Shown one piece after another: positions 46,307 to 55,960 of a stretch of 64,000 nt of DNA. A program made the translations under genes and the position numbers. The notes under the pieces were generated by a model that ran no database searches, was not told where the DNA came from, and saw nothing but the letters and a program-made list of their open reading frames with translations. The stretch covers positions 868,001 to 932,000 of the forward strand of contig JALJCQ010000017.1 of NCBI GenBank assembly GCA_023091665.1. Direction: 5' to 3'. Origin of the DNA: Pythium myriotylum. Taxonomy: Eukaryota > Oomycota > Peronosporomycetes > Pythiales > Pythiaceae. Every line of letters starts with the position of its first letter. Position 1 is the first letter of the stretch.

Positions 46307-48511
46307 ATGCGTCTCGCATCAGTCGTTCCGGTCGAGAGCGCATCGTTTGTCGATACGCGAGAGCATTACAAGACGACGCGGTGCACGTTCGCGCTCTGGT
46401 GGGTCGGTCTGTTTCTGCTTCACATTGTCAATATCGCCTACTACGCTGGCGTGGCGATGCTGTACGTTGGGATCTACGACACGACACTCATGTTCCAGCT
46501 GGATGCCTATTCGATTGGAATCGAGTACATGCAATGGTCCAAGATCGCCGCGCTGCACGCCGTTGTCGCCGCAGTCCACGCTTTCTGTGCGCTGATAATG
46601 GTGATGGCTTCTCTCCATGCACGTCGGCTGGCATTCCAACTCCCGCCTAGTCTCTCCCCCGACCGCGTTATCATCACGTGGATCGAGCGTCGCTTACAAG
46701 GGCCAAGCGCCTGCCTGCTTCAGCGACAGTTCTCGGTTCAAGTGCTCCAAACCAATTCTCAAGAGATCTTACGATCAGCGTCAGCACTTGCTCTCCGTGC
46801 CCAACACTCCATTTTCAGTCGTACCGGCCTCCTTGGCGTCGATAATGCTTACTTTGACCATGTGCATGTTGCCCGCGAGATCTTGGAAACTGCGCTTCAG
46901 ACGATACAAGCGTACCGAATGACCATGCTTTTGCCGCGACCGTGGCTTGTTCGAACGTACGTGGGTCTTCTTGTTGCCAATTGTTGGTCGATACCGATTC
47001 TCCACCTCTGGTGTCGAAACAAAGTTGCGAAGCGGCGGATGGCTTGTCTTATCTGCGACGCGGTTCTGGACATGGTTGCATCCATTGGCATTGCTCTGTG
47101 GATTTTCTCAACGTACGTCCCGCAGTACAATGATCCAATGTATGGTTTCCCATTCACGAATTGGTTCGACGACGTTTGGTTCACCAACACGCAGCAGGAG
47201 TTCCAAATGATGCTCATCGCCTCGTGGACAGACATGTGTTCACGCCTAATTTTTGCGCTCGGGCTCCTCCAGTGTATAGATGCTATGAAAGACCTGCTTA
47301 CTCCACCGCTCCAACGACGTGCAAGCGCTACGGTCCCACACAATCAACCAAGAAACGCAGCGCGGAAGACAGATTCTAGTGAAGCAAACATCCGTACGCA
47401 CTTATCCGCGCGAAATGAACAAACCAGTGCGAGATTGCAAGCAACACAGTTTTTTGTTCACACTGTCGGGTCGCTACTGTTCGTGGTATGGGGAATGTCT
47501 GTTCTTGTTATCCATCTCGTTGCAGAAATGGGAGTTTCGACACCTCTCATCCTCCCGTGTGAGCTACGACTGCATCCGTGGTTCGTCTCCAAACCTGCGT
47601 GCTCTCTTGTCACACTAGACTGCAATACGCTTGGGTTTTCCTCCGATCTGCTCAGCGCAGCCTGGACTGCATTTGATTATGATACCACAGCTCGACTCGT
47701 GATTCGGCACTGCCAATATCTTCAAATCCCTCCGTCGCTGCGAGAATACAAATGGATCACAACCATGAAATTTTACAACTCAAGCATCATTGACTGGCCG
47801 GAACGTGCATCTCTTCATAGCTCAGCCCACCACAAGGTGCGGGCCATTTTCATTTTGCGCACCAGTTTCCAGCTCGGCGCTCTTCCCCCCGGACTCCTAT
47901 CGTCATCGTTTCCACCACGACTGACTAACATTGTAGTAAGTCTAACGAATTTGAATACCCTTCCAGACATGCTCCACTTGATCTGGCCTCAAGCCGTGAC
48001 GCTAGCATTCGAGAGATCTCTGTTCTCTTCAATTCCTCCACAAGTACTGAAGCTAAACCCCAGACTTCTGTCATTTGCTGGTAGTCCAATTACCAGCGTT
48101 CCGCCAGAATTGTTTGAAAGTCCAACTCTTCGATGTCTTTTGCTAAGTTTTACGAAGATTCAGGAGATACCTCACGCGGTGTCACGACCAAGCCGAGTGC
48201 TTTATCTCCTCTATCTCCAAGGAACGAACGTCTCGACATTCTGGTCGTGGATGGATACGTTCATCGAGCTGTCACTCTCGTTTCACCGCCAGTTCTTCAA
48301 CGCTTACGGAACACCATACTGTGCTCAACTTCTCAGCACTTCTCGAACGGATCTCTCTACTCGGTCAAACTTAGATGGGCAGTATGCGTCCATAATGGAT
48401 CTTTCGACCACGAGCAGTCTTGCGTTCGCTCAAGAGGCTGTGACTTGTACTCCAGGCATACCCTTTTATTTTCCGCTCGAACTTGAAGATGCAAAGTACG
48501 GGATCGCCTAG
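46307..48511 (+). CDS. Polytopic membrane protein with C-terminal leucine-rich region
   Basis: A 734-residue single-exon protein of a family seen here in four copies (this one, 48692-51625, and two relics). The N-terminal half has about six membrane helices (WWVGLFLLHIVNIAYYAGVA; AALHAVVAAVHAFCALIMVM; VGLLVANCWSIPIL; DAVLDMVASIGIALWIF; LIASWTDMCSRLIFALGLL; FFVHTVGSLLFVVWGMSVLV). A Cys-containing cap (CELRLHPWF, KPACSLVTLDC) leads into leucine-rich segments (LTNLNTLPDML, LAFERSLFSSIPPQVLKL, LLSFTKIQEIP). The function is unknown; a surface receptor or sensor is plausible. It is convergent with the paralogue at 48692-51625, so the pair is an inverted duplication. Confidence 0.85.
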   Translation: MRLASVVPVESASFVDTREHYKTTRCTFALWWVGLFLLHIVNIAYYAGVAMLYVGIYDTTLMFQLDAYSIGIEYMQWSKIAALHAVVAAVHAFCALIMVMASLHARRLAFQLPPSLSPDRVIITWIERRLQGPSACLLQRQFSVQVLQTNSQEILRSASALALRAQHSIFSRTGLLGVDNAYFDHVHVAREILETALQTIQAYRMTMLLPRPWLVRTYVGLLVANCWSIPILHLWCRNKVAKRRMACLICDAVLDMVASIGIALWIFSTYVPQYNDPMYGFPFTNWFDDVWFTNTQQEFQMMLIASWTDMCSRLIFALGLLQCIDAMKDLLTPPLQRRASATVPHNQPRNAARKTDSSEANIRTHLSARNEQTSARLQATQFFVHTVGSLLFVVWGMSVLVIHLVAEMGVSTPLILPCELRLHPWFVSKPACSLVTLDCNTLGFSSDLLSAAWTAFDYDTTARLVIRHCQYLQIPPSLREYKWITTMKFYNSSIIDWPERASLHSSAHHKVRAIFILRTSFQLGALPPGLLSSSFPPRLTNIVVSLTNLNTLPDMLHLIWPQAVTLAFERSLFSSIPPQVLKLNPRLLSFAGSPITSVPPELFESPTLRCLLLSFTKIQEIPHAVSRPSRVLYLLYLQGTNVSTFWSWMDTFIELSLSFHRQFFNAYGTPYCAQLLSTSRTDLSTRSNLDGQYASIMDLSTTSSLAFAQEAVTCTPGIPFYFPLELEDAKYGIA

Positions 48512-50394
48512 CGAGTGGAATAAGGTACAATGTAAATTCACAAATCTTGTACAGCTCTCAAGATGTGCCACCATCTCGACACGATTGTAGTCGCATTGTT
48601 TCTTCTTTCGAATAGACTAATTAAATTCCTCCAACTGAAAAAAGTGACAAAGGCGGCAATTAGAAGAAGAGCAAGTTGTAGAAATTTGGGGTTATTTCTC
48701 GATGCCGCATTGAGCGTCTTCCAGATCGAGTGGGTAGTAAAACGGAAAGCCCGGGTCACAAGTAACGGCGTGTTCCGCGAAAGCCAGTGCGTTCGGTGTC
48801 GAGACATCCATGACCGATGCCAGACCTGTCACATTCGGGTTCTTGATATTGCTCGAAAAGTCAGTTATGTTCTGGGCACGAATTGCTAGGAGCTCGTTGC
48901 AGTATGGTGTCTCAAAAGCATTGAAGAATCCCTTGTCAAGAAACGATGAAAACGCGATCATGGGTTCCATCCACGACCAAAACGTCGAGATTTTGGTGCC
49001 TTGGAGGAAGTGGATATACCAGTACAAGCTCGGGTTTTTCACATCTCGAGGTAGTTCTCGAATGTGAGTATAGCTGAGGATGAGCACTTGGAGGTGTTGA
49101 TTTTCGAACAGTTCGGCTGGTACGGCATCAACTGGACTTCCCGCTACAGACAAAAGCATCGGGTGAAGCTTCACGATAGTGTCAGGAATGGCCGCAAGTG
49201 GTGAGTTCTCGAAGGACAATGTCATTTGCTGAGGCCAAAGCTGGTGTAGATCTACCGGAAGTGACTGGAGATTGGTGCCACTAAAAACCACACTTATCAA
49301 CGTTGGAGGAAAGTTCTCACCCAAAAGGCCAGGAGGCAATGCCGCGTTCGGGAAGTCCGTTCGAATGAAATATACCGCGCGTATTGTTGTGTGGATTGAC
49401 GCATCGGAAGCAGCGTCCTCTGGCCAAGCAACAATCGAGCTGTTGTAGATCTTCATCGTCGTCAGCTGTCCGAAGCGCCGGAGTGTCGATGGCATCTCCA
49501 GTTGCGGGCAGTGTAGAACGACGAGTCGAGCCGTGGAGCGATACTCATATGAGGACCACGCTTCTCGCAAGGATACTTCACTCCCAGAGAGATTACCGGA
49601 TCTGTAGCAATCGAGCTCAACTAGAGAACACCCGGGTTTGCGCACAAACCATGGGTGTAGTCGCAGTCTGCACGGTACCAACGCTGACGAGTGACTCGCC
49701 TCCGAAGTGATGTGAACGATCAAGATGCCTATACCCCAGAGCATGAACCACCCAGGCCCAGCGATATGGAGAACAAAGTGCACAATGCGAGCCTTCCACG
49801 ATCTCTTCGGCCTCGAATGCTTCACTTTGTCCACTGGCGGTACGGTCGGTCCTTGGACGACCTGAGCCCCGCGAACAGTGTCGATGTCACCTCCAAACGG
49901 GACACCGACTGGACGACGATCGATTGCATTTTTGGTGGGTACAGTTTGCGTCTTGGGCTTGATCTGCCCGCTCGTCATCGGTTCGTCGACTGGTGTCAGC
50001 ATCTCCTTGATCGTCTCCATGCACTGCAACAGTCCCACTGCAAACACGACACGCGACGCCATGTCCGCCCACGACACCACAAGCATCATCTGAAACTCTT
50101 GCATCATGTTCGTGAACCAGACGTCGTCGAACCAATTGTTGAACGGGAACCCCCACGCTGGATCTGTGTACTGGGGTGCGTAGGCAGCGAAAATCCACAT
50201 GGAGACTCCGATGGACGAGACCATGTCAAGTACGGCGTCGCAAAGTAGACTGGCCATTCGACGTTGTTGGTGGCTATTCTTGTAATATCGATGGAGAAAT
50301 GGCGTGGACCAGCAGTTGACAACGAGCAGAAGCACGTAAAAGCGGATGAGCCACACGCGTGTGAGCAAGAAGGTCATGCGATAGGCCTGGATAC

Positions 50395-51046
50395 CAGGGG
50401 TACCAGAATATAATATCGAATTGATTGTGACGATGTCAGAGGCAATAGTTAATTATTCAGTATGCGTGACAGCAATAATATTTATTGCAATAACTGCAGT
50501 GTATTGACCATTATGGGACCAATGGAGATGCGTTCCACATCTCCCGATTCGCCTTCAAGAACATGAGCATTTCAAAGTTGGCTGGGAGCATTGCCGAGCG
50601 GTGTTCCGACAAGACAAACTTACACTCAGAAAAAAGGCGTTCACAATCGTTGATAGTCGGAGGAATGCACCGCAAGAGTGGCGAATACACAATCGCACGT
50701 GGGTTCGTGCGGGTTACTTCACGGAGGATCCCTGTCGCGAAATCCACTTCAGACCAACCTAAAGTGGTGAGCGGCGAATCGAAAGAGTAGGGAAGGATTG
50801 AGCAAACAGACATGACGAAGCGTACGGTCAAGATTGAATCGAGTGAGGTACGATTGATTGAGCATACAGAGAAGGAGGAACATGCGGTTATAGAGTGTTG
50901 TGTGATCATAAACGTGTGGTGGCAAAGCCGGTCAATTATTATTGGCCAAATACTATATTTTACTGGAGCCTCGACAAAAAATAATCCATAATTCAATACA
51001 ATACAATGACAAGTTACTGCGACTGAATAATTTTCTTGGAGCCCTG
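50395..51046 (-). mobile_element. hAT DNA transposon, internally deleted
   Basis: It is flanked by CTGGATAC (50387-50394 and 51047-51054 on the plus strand), the 8-base duplication usual for hAT. The ends are imperfect inverted repeats beginning CAGGG (CAGGGGTACCAGAATAT against CAGGGCTCCAAGAAAAT, 13 of 17). Only the C-terminal part of a transposase remains inside. Confidence 0.93.
50511..50996 (-). pseudogene. hAT transposase C-terminal fragment
   Basis: A 161-codon frame; the last 60 residues (PTINDCERLFSECKFVLSEH, then SAMLPANFEMLMFLKANRE) match the hATC dimerisation domain with its ER-x-FS and L-x-x-N pattern. The catalytic DDE core is missing, so the element is non-autonomous. Confidence 0.88.
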
Positions 51047-51653
51047 CTGGATACTTTGTAGCGTGGTCTCGACAAGTTCCCGTGCTAGATGAAGATGGTC
51101 AAAGTACACACTGTCGACGCCGAGAACGCCGTCCCGTCCGAAGACTGCACTTCCTCTGGTAATTAGCGTGTTCGCTGCCGACTTCGAGAATGAGCCGATA
51201 GATGATGATCGGCGACTTCCGCTTGATGGTGGATGCGTGGTAGAAGATCGTCGTTGTCGTGACCCATAACGATCGAGAAGTTTGGTAAGGATTGGTACGA
51301 GGTACGGTTTGAGATCTGGTTGGAAGGCAAGCTTGCGCGCCTGGACCGAACCGAGCACCATCGCCAGGACAGTGAGAACGTGGAGGATTGCGATGACAAG
51401 ATGGATTGCCGAGACTTTGTCCCATTCGAGACGCGAGATGCCAATCGCGAACGTTTGCAGTTGGAAATCGAGGTTTGTATTCCAGATCATTTTGTAGAAG
51501 ACGAAGACACCAACGTAGTAGGCGATGTTGACGAAGTGGAGAACCAGCAGCGCAATCCACCAGATTGAGAACACGAGTCTTGACATCTTGAGCATCGGTT
51601 TGGGCGGTTTCTTTGAGGAACTCATAATGCTATGGTTGTGTTCGGGCTTCTTT

Positions 51654-51711
51654 CCATCAACTGTTTGTGGCTTCGGTCGACGCCATCAACTGTTTGTGGC
51701 TTCGGTCGACG
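51654..51711 (+). repeat. 29-base tandem duplication
   Basis: CCATCAACTGTTTGTGGCTT plus CGGTCGACG occurs twice head to tail, 29-87 bases upstream of the split membrane-LRR gene's start, in its promoter region. Confidence 0.9.
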
Positions 51712-52067
51712 GGAAGAAAGTGTGATCACGGGGTGGCTGCGTTCAGAGGATGTAGCAGGTGGTGCCAGAATAGGTATCGGTCAGATAAGAACTGGAGGAA
51801 ATGCGACGTTTTCGTGGTTGCGGTTCAGCTAATTGCACACCTGAGAAGAAGTTAAGCTTCTCCCAAATCGAGCGGTCAGAGTGCCGGCAGTTTGGGATCC
51901 CGGTGTCGTGTGACATTAAGATCTCATGAAGGGAGAAGATACGGCGTGCTCACGATTTCATACTCGACAAAATACCAGACCAGATGAGAAGGAGGTGTCA
52001 GATATTTTGGTCGCTTTCTCCCCCCATCCAACTTCCAAAAAACGAAAACGATTCCTCGGATGGAAAG
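51712..52067. other. Intergenic
   Basis: Nothing recognised. Confidence 0.4.
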
Positions 52068-52082
52068 CAATTCTGGAAGTGA

Positions 52083-52137
52083 TGACGATGATGCAAATGA
52101 AGTCTATTGAGTTCAACGAGTGTGAATCCTAATAGCT
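52083..52137 (-). mobile_element. 55-base truncated non-LTR/SINE-like insertion
   Basis: Flanked by 15-base duplications CAATTCTGGAAGTGA (52068-52082, 52138-52152). The insert shares the core GAAGTCTATTGAG...CCTAATAGCT with the insertion at 61840-61935. Confidence 0.75.
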
Positions 52138-52152
52138 CAATTCTGGAAGTGA

Positions 52153-53190
52153 CCGTGTCATCGCAACTATCAGGACTGCACTTCGGGAAACACAATTTTC
52201 TTCCTCAATGCATTCGTCGCGAGTGCTTGCCACACTTGAGTTTATACTGTAAACTCAGGCGCAGAATCTTGTGACTATATCAATGCACCTGGGTCTGGTG
52301 TGCATTCTCAAGCGCAGACGTCCACCAATCGCCAACCGACTCTTGGCCCACGAGTCGGTGCAACTGCCTGCCCCAAGACTCTTGGGGGAAGCAATTGCCA
52401 ACGGCTAGAAAGCAGCGTTTCTGACGTGCTTCAAACATGGGATGAGTTGATTCGCGGGCCAATGTTGAGTCTTTGCGGACCAATGTATAGTCTCTCGATT
52501 CTAAGTAAATGCAGCCAACTGTTACTCAACAGTACCGGTATCAAGGAAAACGTATTCTTCGTCAGGCTGAACATGAATCAACAACGGCCACTGAGACTGT
52601 GCGCATTATCAATAGCTTTCTTTCGCTCAAGCCTCTTTGTCAAACTCCAAGTAAGCAGCTATTTGAGGGACTCGGAGAGTTGGGAGTGGCTCTGCGGGCG
52701 GCAAGGGACCTAAGGTGGCGATGAGGAGAACCTTTCTTTTCTTTGAAATGAAAAGCTGAGTCTCCACAAAATCCTGGATTCTTGAGGGAGAGACCTGCTT
52801 CGAGACAAACGGCCTTGAGAAGTGCAAGATGAGCAGTGGTGTGGGTTGAGAGAGAACATCCTCTGCGACGCTGTGCGACGGCCTTGCAGAGTCCAACCGA
52901 GCTCGTAAACAAACGGCTCCTTGCGATCCTTACGACTCGTGCCCTTGTTTACCAACACGAGCTCCTACTCACGCACGTGGACGTGTTCTTTATTACTGAG
53001 ACATCGGTGAGGGCTCGCATGTCCTCAGAGGGACTAAGCCGGCAACGCATCGGAGAGAAAGAATTCTCGTTGCGGAATCAAGGGATTTTCGCCACGTGAG
53101 ACCTACAACAGTGATCTGGAGCGATGGTCGCGTGCTCACGAGTGAAGGTCGCCGGCTCATCTCCCAGGTGACTCGGGTCCACTTGCCGAC
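52153..53190. other. Intergenic
   Basis: About 1 kb without a supportable gene; several overlapping open frames at 52280-52958 on both strands lack conserved content. Confidence 0.45.
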
Positions 53191-53865
53191 ATGACGACAC
53201 GGAGAGAAGACAACTTGGCCGAGCCCATGGAGCTATGGGACGCCGCAGCGGAGGAAGTATCACAAGAACCGAGGCATCGCGCAGTTCCGCCGCCGTGGGC
53301 GGTTCTTCGCATCTCGCCTTCTACGCGAAGCGCAGATCTTGACGAGTTCCTCGTGCGGTTCCGTCCGTCGCAGTGGACGAGCGACCAGGTCTCTTGGATC
53401 TCGGTGGTGCATGGAGATGCACAAGCGACTGAAGATGCACAAGCGCCTGAAGGCGACCCACAGACAATGGTGGCAGAGTGGGAGTGGGTGTGTCGCCACA
53501 GCGAGCCCAGTGCGAAGGAACTCCACCGACTTGCGAGAAAGTACGGCGTCCTGAGTGGCAAGTGGATGGTCTTCTGCCCTTCTGCTCACGTTGACGACGT
53601 GTGGCAGCGGATCGCGCGAGCCACTGCAATGAGACAGCTGGGCGTCTGTGCAAAGGTCTCTCCACTCGCGAAAAAGGACGACCAGCATGTGATATGTGTC
53701 TACACGGCCAGCTATCTCGACGGAGAAGCCGTGCATCGTCTGCGGAGTGGCCTTCGCGAGCTAGGACACACTAACACTTTGATATTCAAGCCAGATGTGT
53801 TCACTTGTTGTGGCATCTACAGAGGCAACTCGTGGGGTATTTCGGCGAGTTTGTATGCCGCGTAA
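53191..53865 (+). CDS. C11orf68/BLES03-like (UPF0696, DUF1917) protein
   Basis: A 224-residue protein. The second half matches the animal C11orf68 pattern closely: ARKYGVLSGKWMVFCPSAHV (human THHVLSGKWLMHLAPG), VDDVWQRIARAT, AKVSPLAKKDDQHVICVYT, and IFKPDVFTCCGIYRGNSWGI followed by SASLY. The fold resembles translation initiation factor eIF4E, but the molecular role is not established. Residues about 78-90 contain a short repeat (DAQAT-EDAQAP). The gene has one exon and stands alone. Confidence 0.85.
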   Translation: MTTRREDNLAEPMELWDAAAEEVSQEPRHRAVPPPWAVLRISPSTRSADLDEFLVRFRPSQWTSDQVSWISVVHGDAQATEDAQAPEGDPQTMVAEWEWVCRHSEPSAKELHRLARKYGVLSGKWMVFCPSAHVDDVWQRIARATAMRQLGVCAKVSPLAKKDDQHVICVYTASYLDGEAVHRLRSGLRELGHTNTLIFKPDVFTCCGIYRGNSWGISASLYAA

Positions 53866-54065
53866 GCGACCAGCTGGTCTACGCACCGCCTTTGTGAGAT
53901 CTGTAGGACGGTCACCGAGACCATCTGGGGTAGTGTTGGTGGGTCCATCGAGGACGAGATTGTCCCCAGATGAATCAGGGATCCCAGGAGGCTCTTGGTA
54001 GCCGAGTGGTCAGCTTCTCGTGAATGAAGCCACCAAGACTTCGACTCGGATCGTCGGAAGCAGAG

Positions 54066-54080
54066 TCATTCCCACATTTG
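54066..54080 (+). promoter_or_regulatory. Inr-like core promoter of Ala/Pro protein 1
   Basis: TCATTCCCACATTTG, 45-59 bases before the ATG, is one of the best matches to the oomycete Inr/FPR in the window. Confidence 0.6.
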
Positions 54081-54124
54081 CCTCCAAAGCAACACAAGCC
54101 ACTCCAAGCCACCCCTGCCAAACC

Positions 54125-54940
54125 ATGGTCCAGCTCAAGTCCACGATCCTCCTCTGCGCCGTCGCTCTCGCGCTCATCCACTCCAGTGACGCGGCTCAGA
54201 TGACCGGCAACAAAGCCATCGCCATCGCCAAGTCGAAAGGCGGAAGTGGTCCCGTGAGTGCGTCGGCCAATGTCGGCGGTGGTGGTCCTTCGGCGAGCGC
54301 CAACATCGGCACGCCCGCGATGTCTCCAGTGGTGATCCCTGCTCCGGCTCCAGCTTCGGTGGCAGTGATTCCCGCGCCGGCACCAGCCTCCGTTGCCGTG
54401 ATTCCTGCGCCCGCACCAGGGTCCGTTGCCGTGATCCCCGGGTCTGCTCCTGCTCCTGCCTCCATCGCTGTGGTTCCTGGCGCTGCTTCGCCGTCTTCGG
54501 TTGTGACTGTTCCCGGTTCCGCCTCGGCACCAGCTCCTGTTATCGCAGTTGAGCCCCAATCGGCTCCGTCAGTGTACCAAGACGCTCCATCGCCGGCGTC
54601 AGGTGCAACAACGGTCATCACGACGCCTTCCGCGGCGTCTCCGACGACGGTGGTGACGGCCCCGGCGCCAGCACCTCCGACAGTGATTGCGGCCCCAGGT
54701 GCGGCCCCTGCGACTGTGATCAGCGTCCCAGCGCCAGCTTCTCCGACGGTGATCGCGACGCCAGGAGCTGCAGCCCCTACCGTCGTGGCTCCTGGCGGCG
54801 TCACTGCCGACGCGAATGCGCCAGGAGTCAGCGCGAACGCCAACGCTGGTGGCGGAGGTCGTGGCAAGGCGATCGCGATCGCCAAGAGCTACGGTGGTGG
54901 CACCAAGTCCAAGGCCATCGCCATCTCCAAGAGCCATTAG
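54125..54940 (+). CDS. Secreted Ala/Pro/Val-rich protein 1
   Basis: A 271-residue protein with signal peptide MVQLKSTILLCAVALALIHS (cut near SDA). After it comes GNKAIAIAKSKGG with VSASANVGGGG, then a long repeat region of PAPAPASVAVIP-type units (about residues 70-240), and a C-terminal mirror of the start: VSANANAGGGG, RGKAIAIAKSYGG and KSKAIAISKSH. No cysteines remain in the mature part. The framing of a flexible repeat by two or three (K)AIAIAKS motifs is unusual and I know no described family with it. A wall-associated or mucin-like role is a guess. The first 318 bases are nearly identical to the copy at 59956. Confidence 0.87.
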   Translation: MVQLKSTILLCAVALALIHSSDAAQMTGNKAIAIAKSKGGSGPVSASANVGGGGPSASANIGTPAMSPVVIPAPAPASVAVIPAPAPASVAVIPAPAPGSVAVIPGSAPAPASIAVVPGAASPSSVVTVPGSASAPAPVIAVEPQSAPSVYQDAPSPASGATTVITTPSAASPTTVVTAPAPAPPTVIAAPGAAPATVISVPAPASPTVIATPGAAAPTVVAPGGVTADANAPGVSANANAGGGGRGKAIAIAKSYGGGTKSKAIAISKSH

Positions 54941-55249
54941 AGTTTGCGATCTCTGCTTGTCGTTGTAGTCGTGTGTAGTCGAGTTATGTCATAGTCATAC
55001 ATGTGTTCTTCTCTGATCTGTGGTTATAATGCATTTTGTCGATTGTCCAACCAGGAACCACGCATTTCTTGGGAGTGGTTGCAGTTTCATGGTCGAGTTC
55101 TTGCAGTCTCATGCTAAGGACGAGCTCGCTTCAGTCGACATCTTTGTCCTGACTGCGACACTATTCGTCATTGTCTACGGGACATTGATTGCCGCCTCAA
55201 ATGTAGCCATGAGTATCTTTGCATCGTCAAAACAGGATTCTAGACTGCG
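54941..55249. other. Intergenic
   Basis: A short frame at 55020-55259 has a hydrophobic stretch but no paralogue; not called. Confidence 0.4.
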
Positions 55250-55360
55250 GTGCCGCTGAGAGCGTCTTCGAGATTGAGTAGGTCCAAAAAAGGAAACCTG
55301 GGTCGCAATCCGTGGCGTTCTCCACTAAAGCTAATGCGCTCTGTGTGGAACATCGTTGGG
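55250..55360 (-). pseudogene. Membrane-LRR C-terminal relic
   Basis: The minus strand gives ALALVENATDCDPGFLF and a degraded SISKTLSAAP, matching ALAFAEHAVTCDPGFPFYYP and LDLEDAQCG at the end of the gene at 48692. DNA similarity covers about 100 bases. No other part of the gene is found nearby. Confidence 0.8.
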
Positions 55361-55960
55361 ATGATATAAAGCGTAGTCAGCTGAAGACGGCTCTACTTTC
55401 ATCTGCAGAGTATGGGTGGGGGCTGGCCGCCCTTGCTAAGGTGCAGGGTCGTATCGTTTCTGTACTCCCCCTGATGATACCCAATAAATCGTACAGCTAA
55501 TACGCAGACATAGAAGTCGCGAGTTGCTCCACTAAAGGCGGCGGGTTCAACGCCACAACTTCTACGATTATTAGTCATATTTAGAATCAGGTTCTAGAGT
55601 GCGAAGCATCATGTAATCGAGCTCGAGTACGCCTTGGTAGAGTGTGATCAGTCGAAAACTCGGAGAGGAGGCCACGTGGAAGATGGGGGAGTCCCGACTA
55701 CAAACTCAGATCGACCAAAGCCTAGACGCCTCGAGGCCTAAAGGTCTATGGCGAATTCACGCGAAGTATTGTCCCTCTGAAGTTTGTCGAGTCGTCGAGC
55801 TCGTGAAGCTGGGCAAGTTGATGAACGAGAGTGCAGTCCACCGGTTGGGTCGCCTTGGATGAGATCTCATCTAATTAGCCTCTTTCAGCTTAGTCTTCGC
55901 GTGGAGACCATCCACGACGGGGGGGGGGGAAGGAAGCAGCTCGATGGCGACTCCTGGAGA
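55361..55960. other. Intergenic, 5' region of the DPP III-like gene
   Basis: Contains an 11-base G run at 55919-55929. No gene recognised. Confidence 0.4.

Larger units (their letters stand above)
48692..51625 (-). pseudogene. Membrane-LRR gene split by a hAT insertion
   Basis: The N-terminal 193 codons (51625 to 51047: MSSSKKPPKP, then FSIWWIALLVLHFVNIAYYV and later ARELVETTLQSIQ) and the remaining part (50386 to 48692: AYRMTFLLTRVWLIRFYVLL to the LEDAQCGIEK end) align end to end with the paralogue at 46307. Between them lies a 652-base hAT element with an 8-base duplication of GTATCCAG. As it stands, translation of the first part ends 10 codons inside the element. Outside the insertion both parts are undamaged, so the insertion is recent. 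The expected uninterrupted length is about 757 residues, close to its paralogue. Confidence 0.93.

Noticed and set aside
52280..52958. Overlapping frames on both strands in a 1 kb spacer
   Set aside because: None has motif, promoter or family support.
54196..54885. Ala/Gly/Thr-rich minus-strand frames opposite the Ala/Pro genes
   Set aside because: Produced by the repeat composition of the real plus-strand gene; there is no start context or signal peptide.
55020..55259. 79-codon frame with a hydrophobic stretch
   Set aside because: No relative in the window; next to an antisense relic, and too weak to call.
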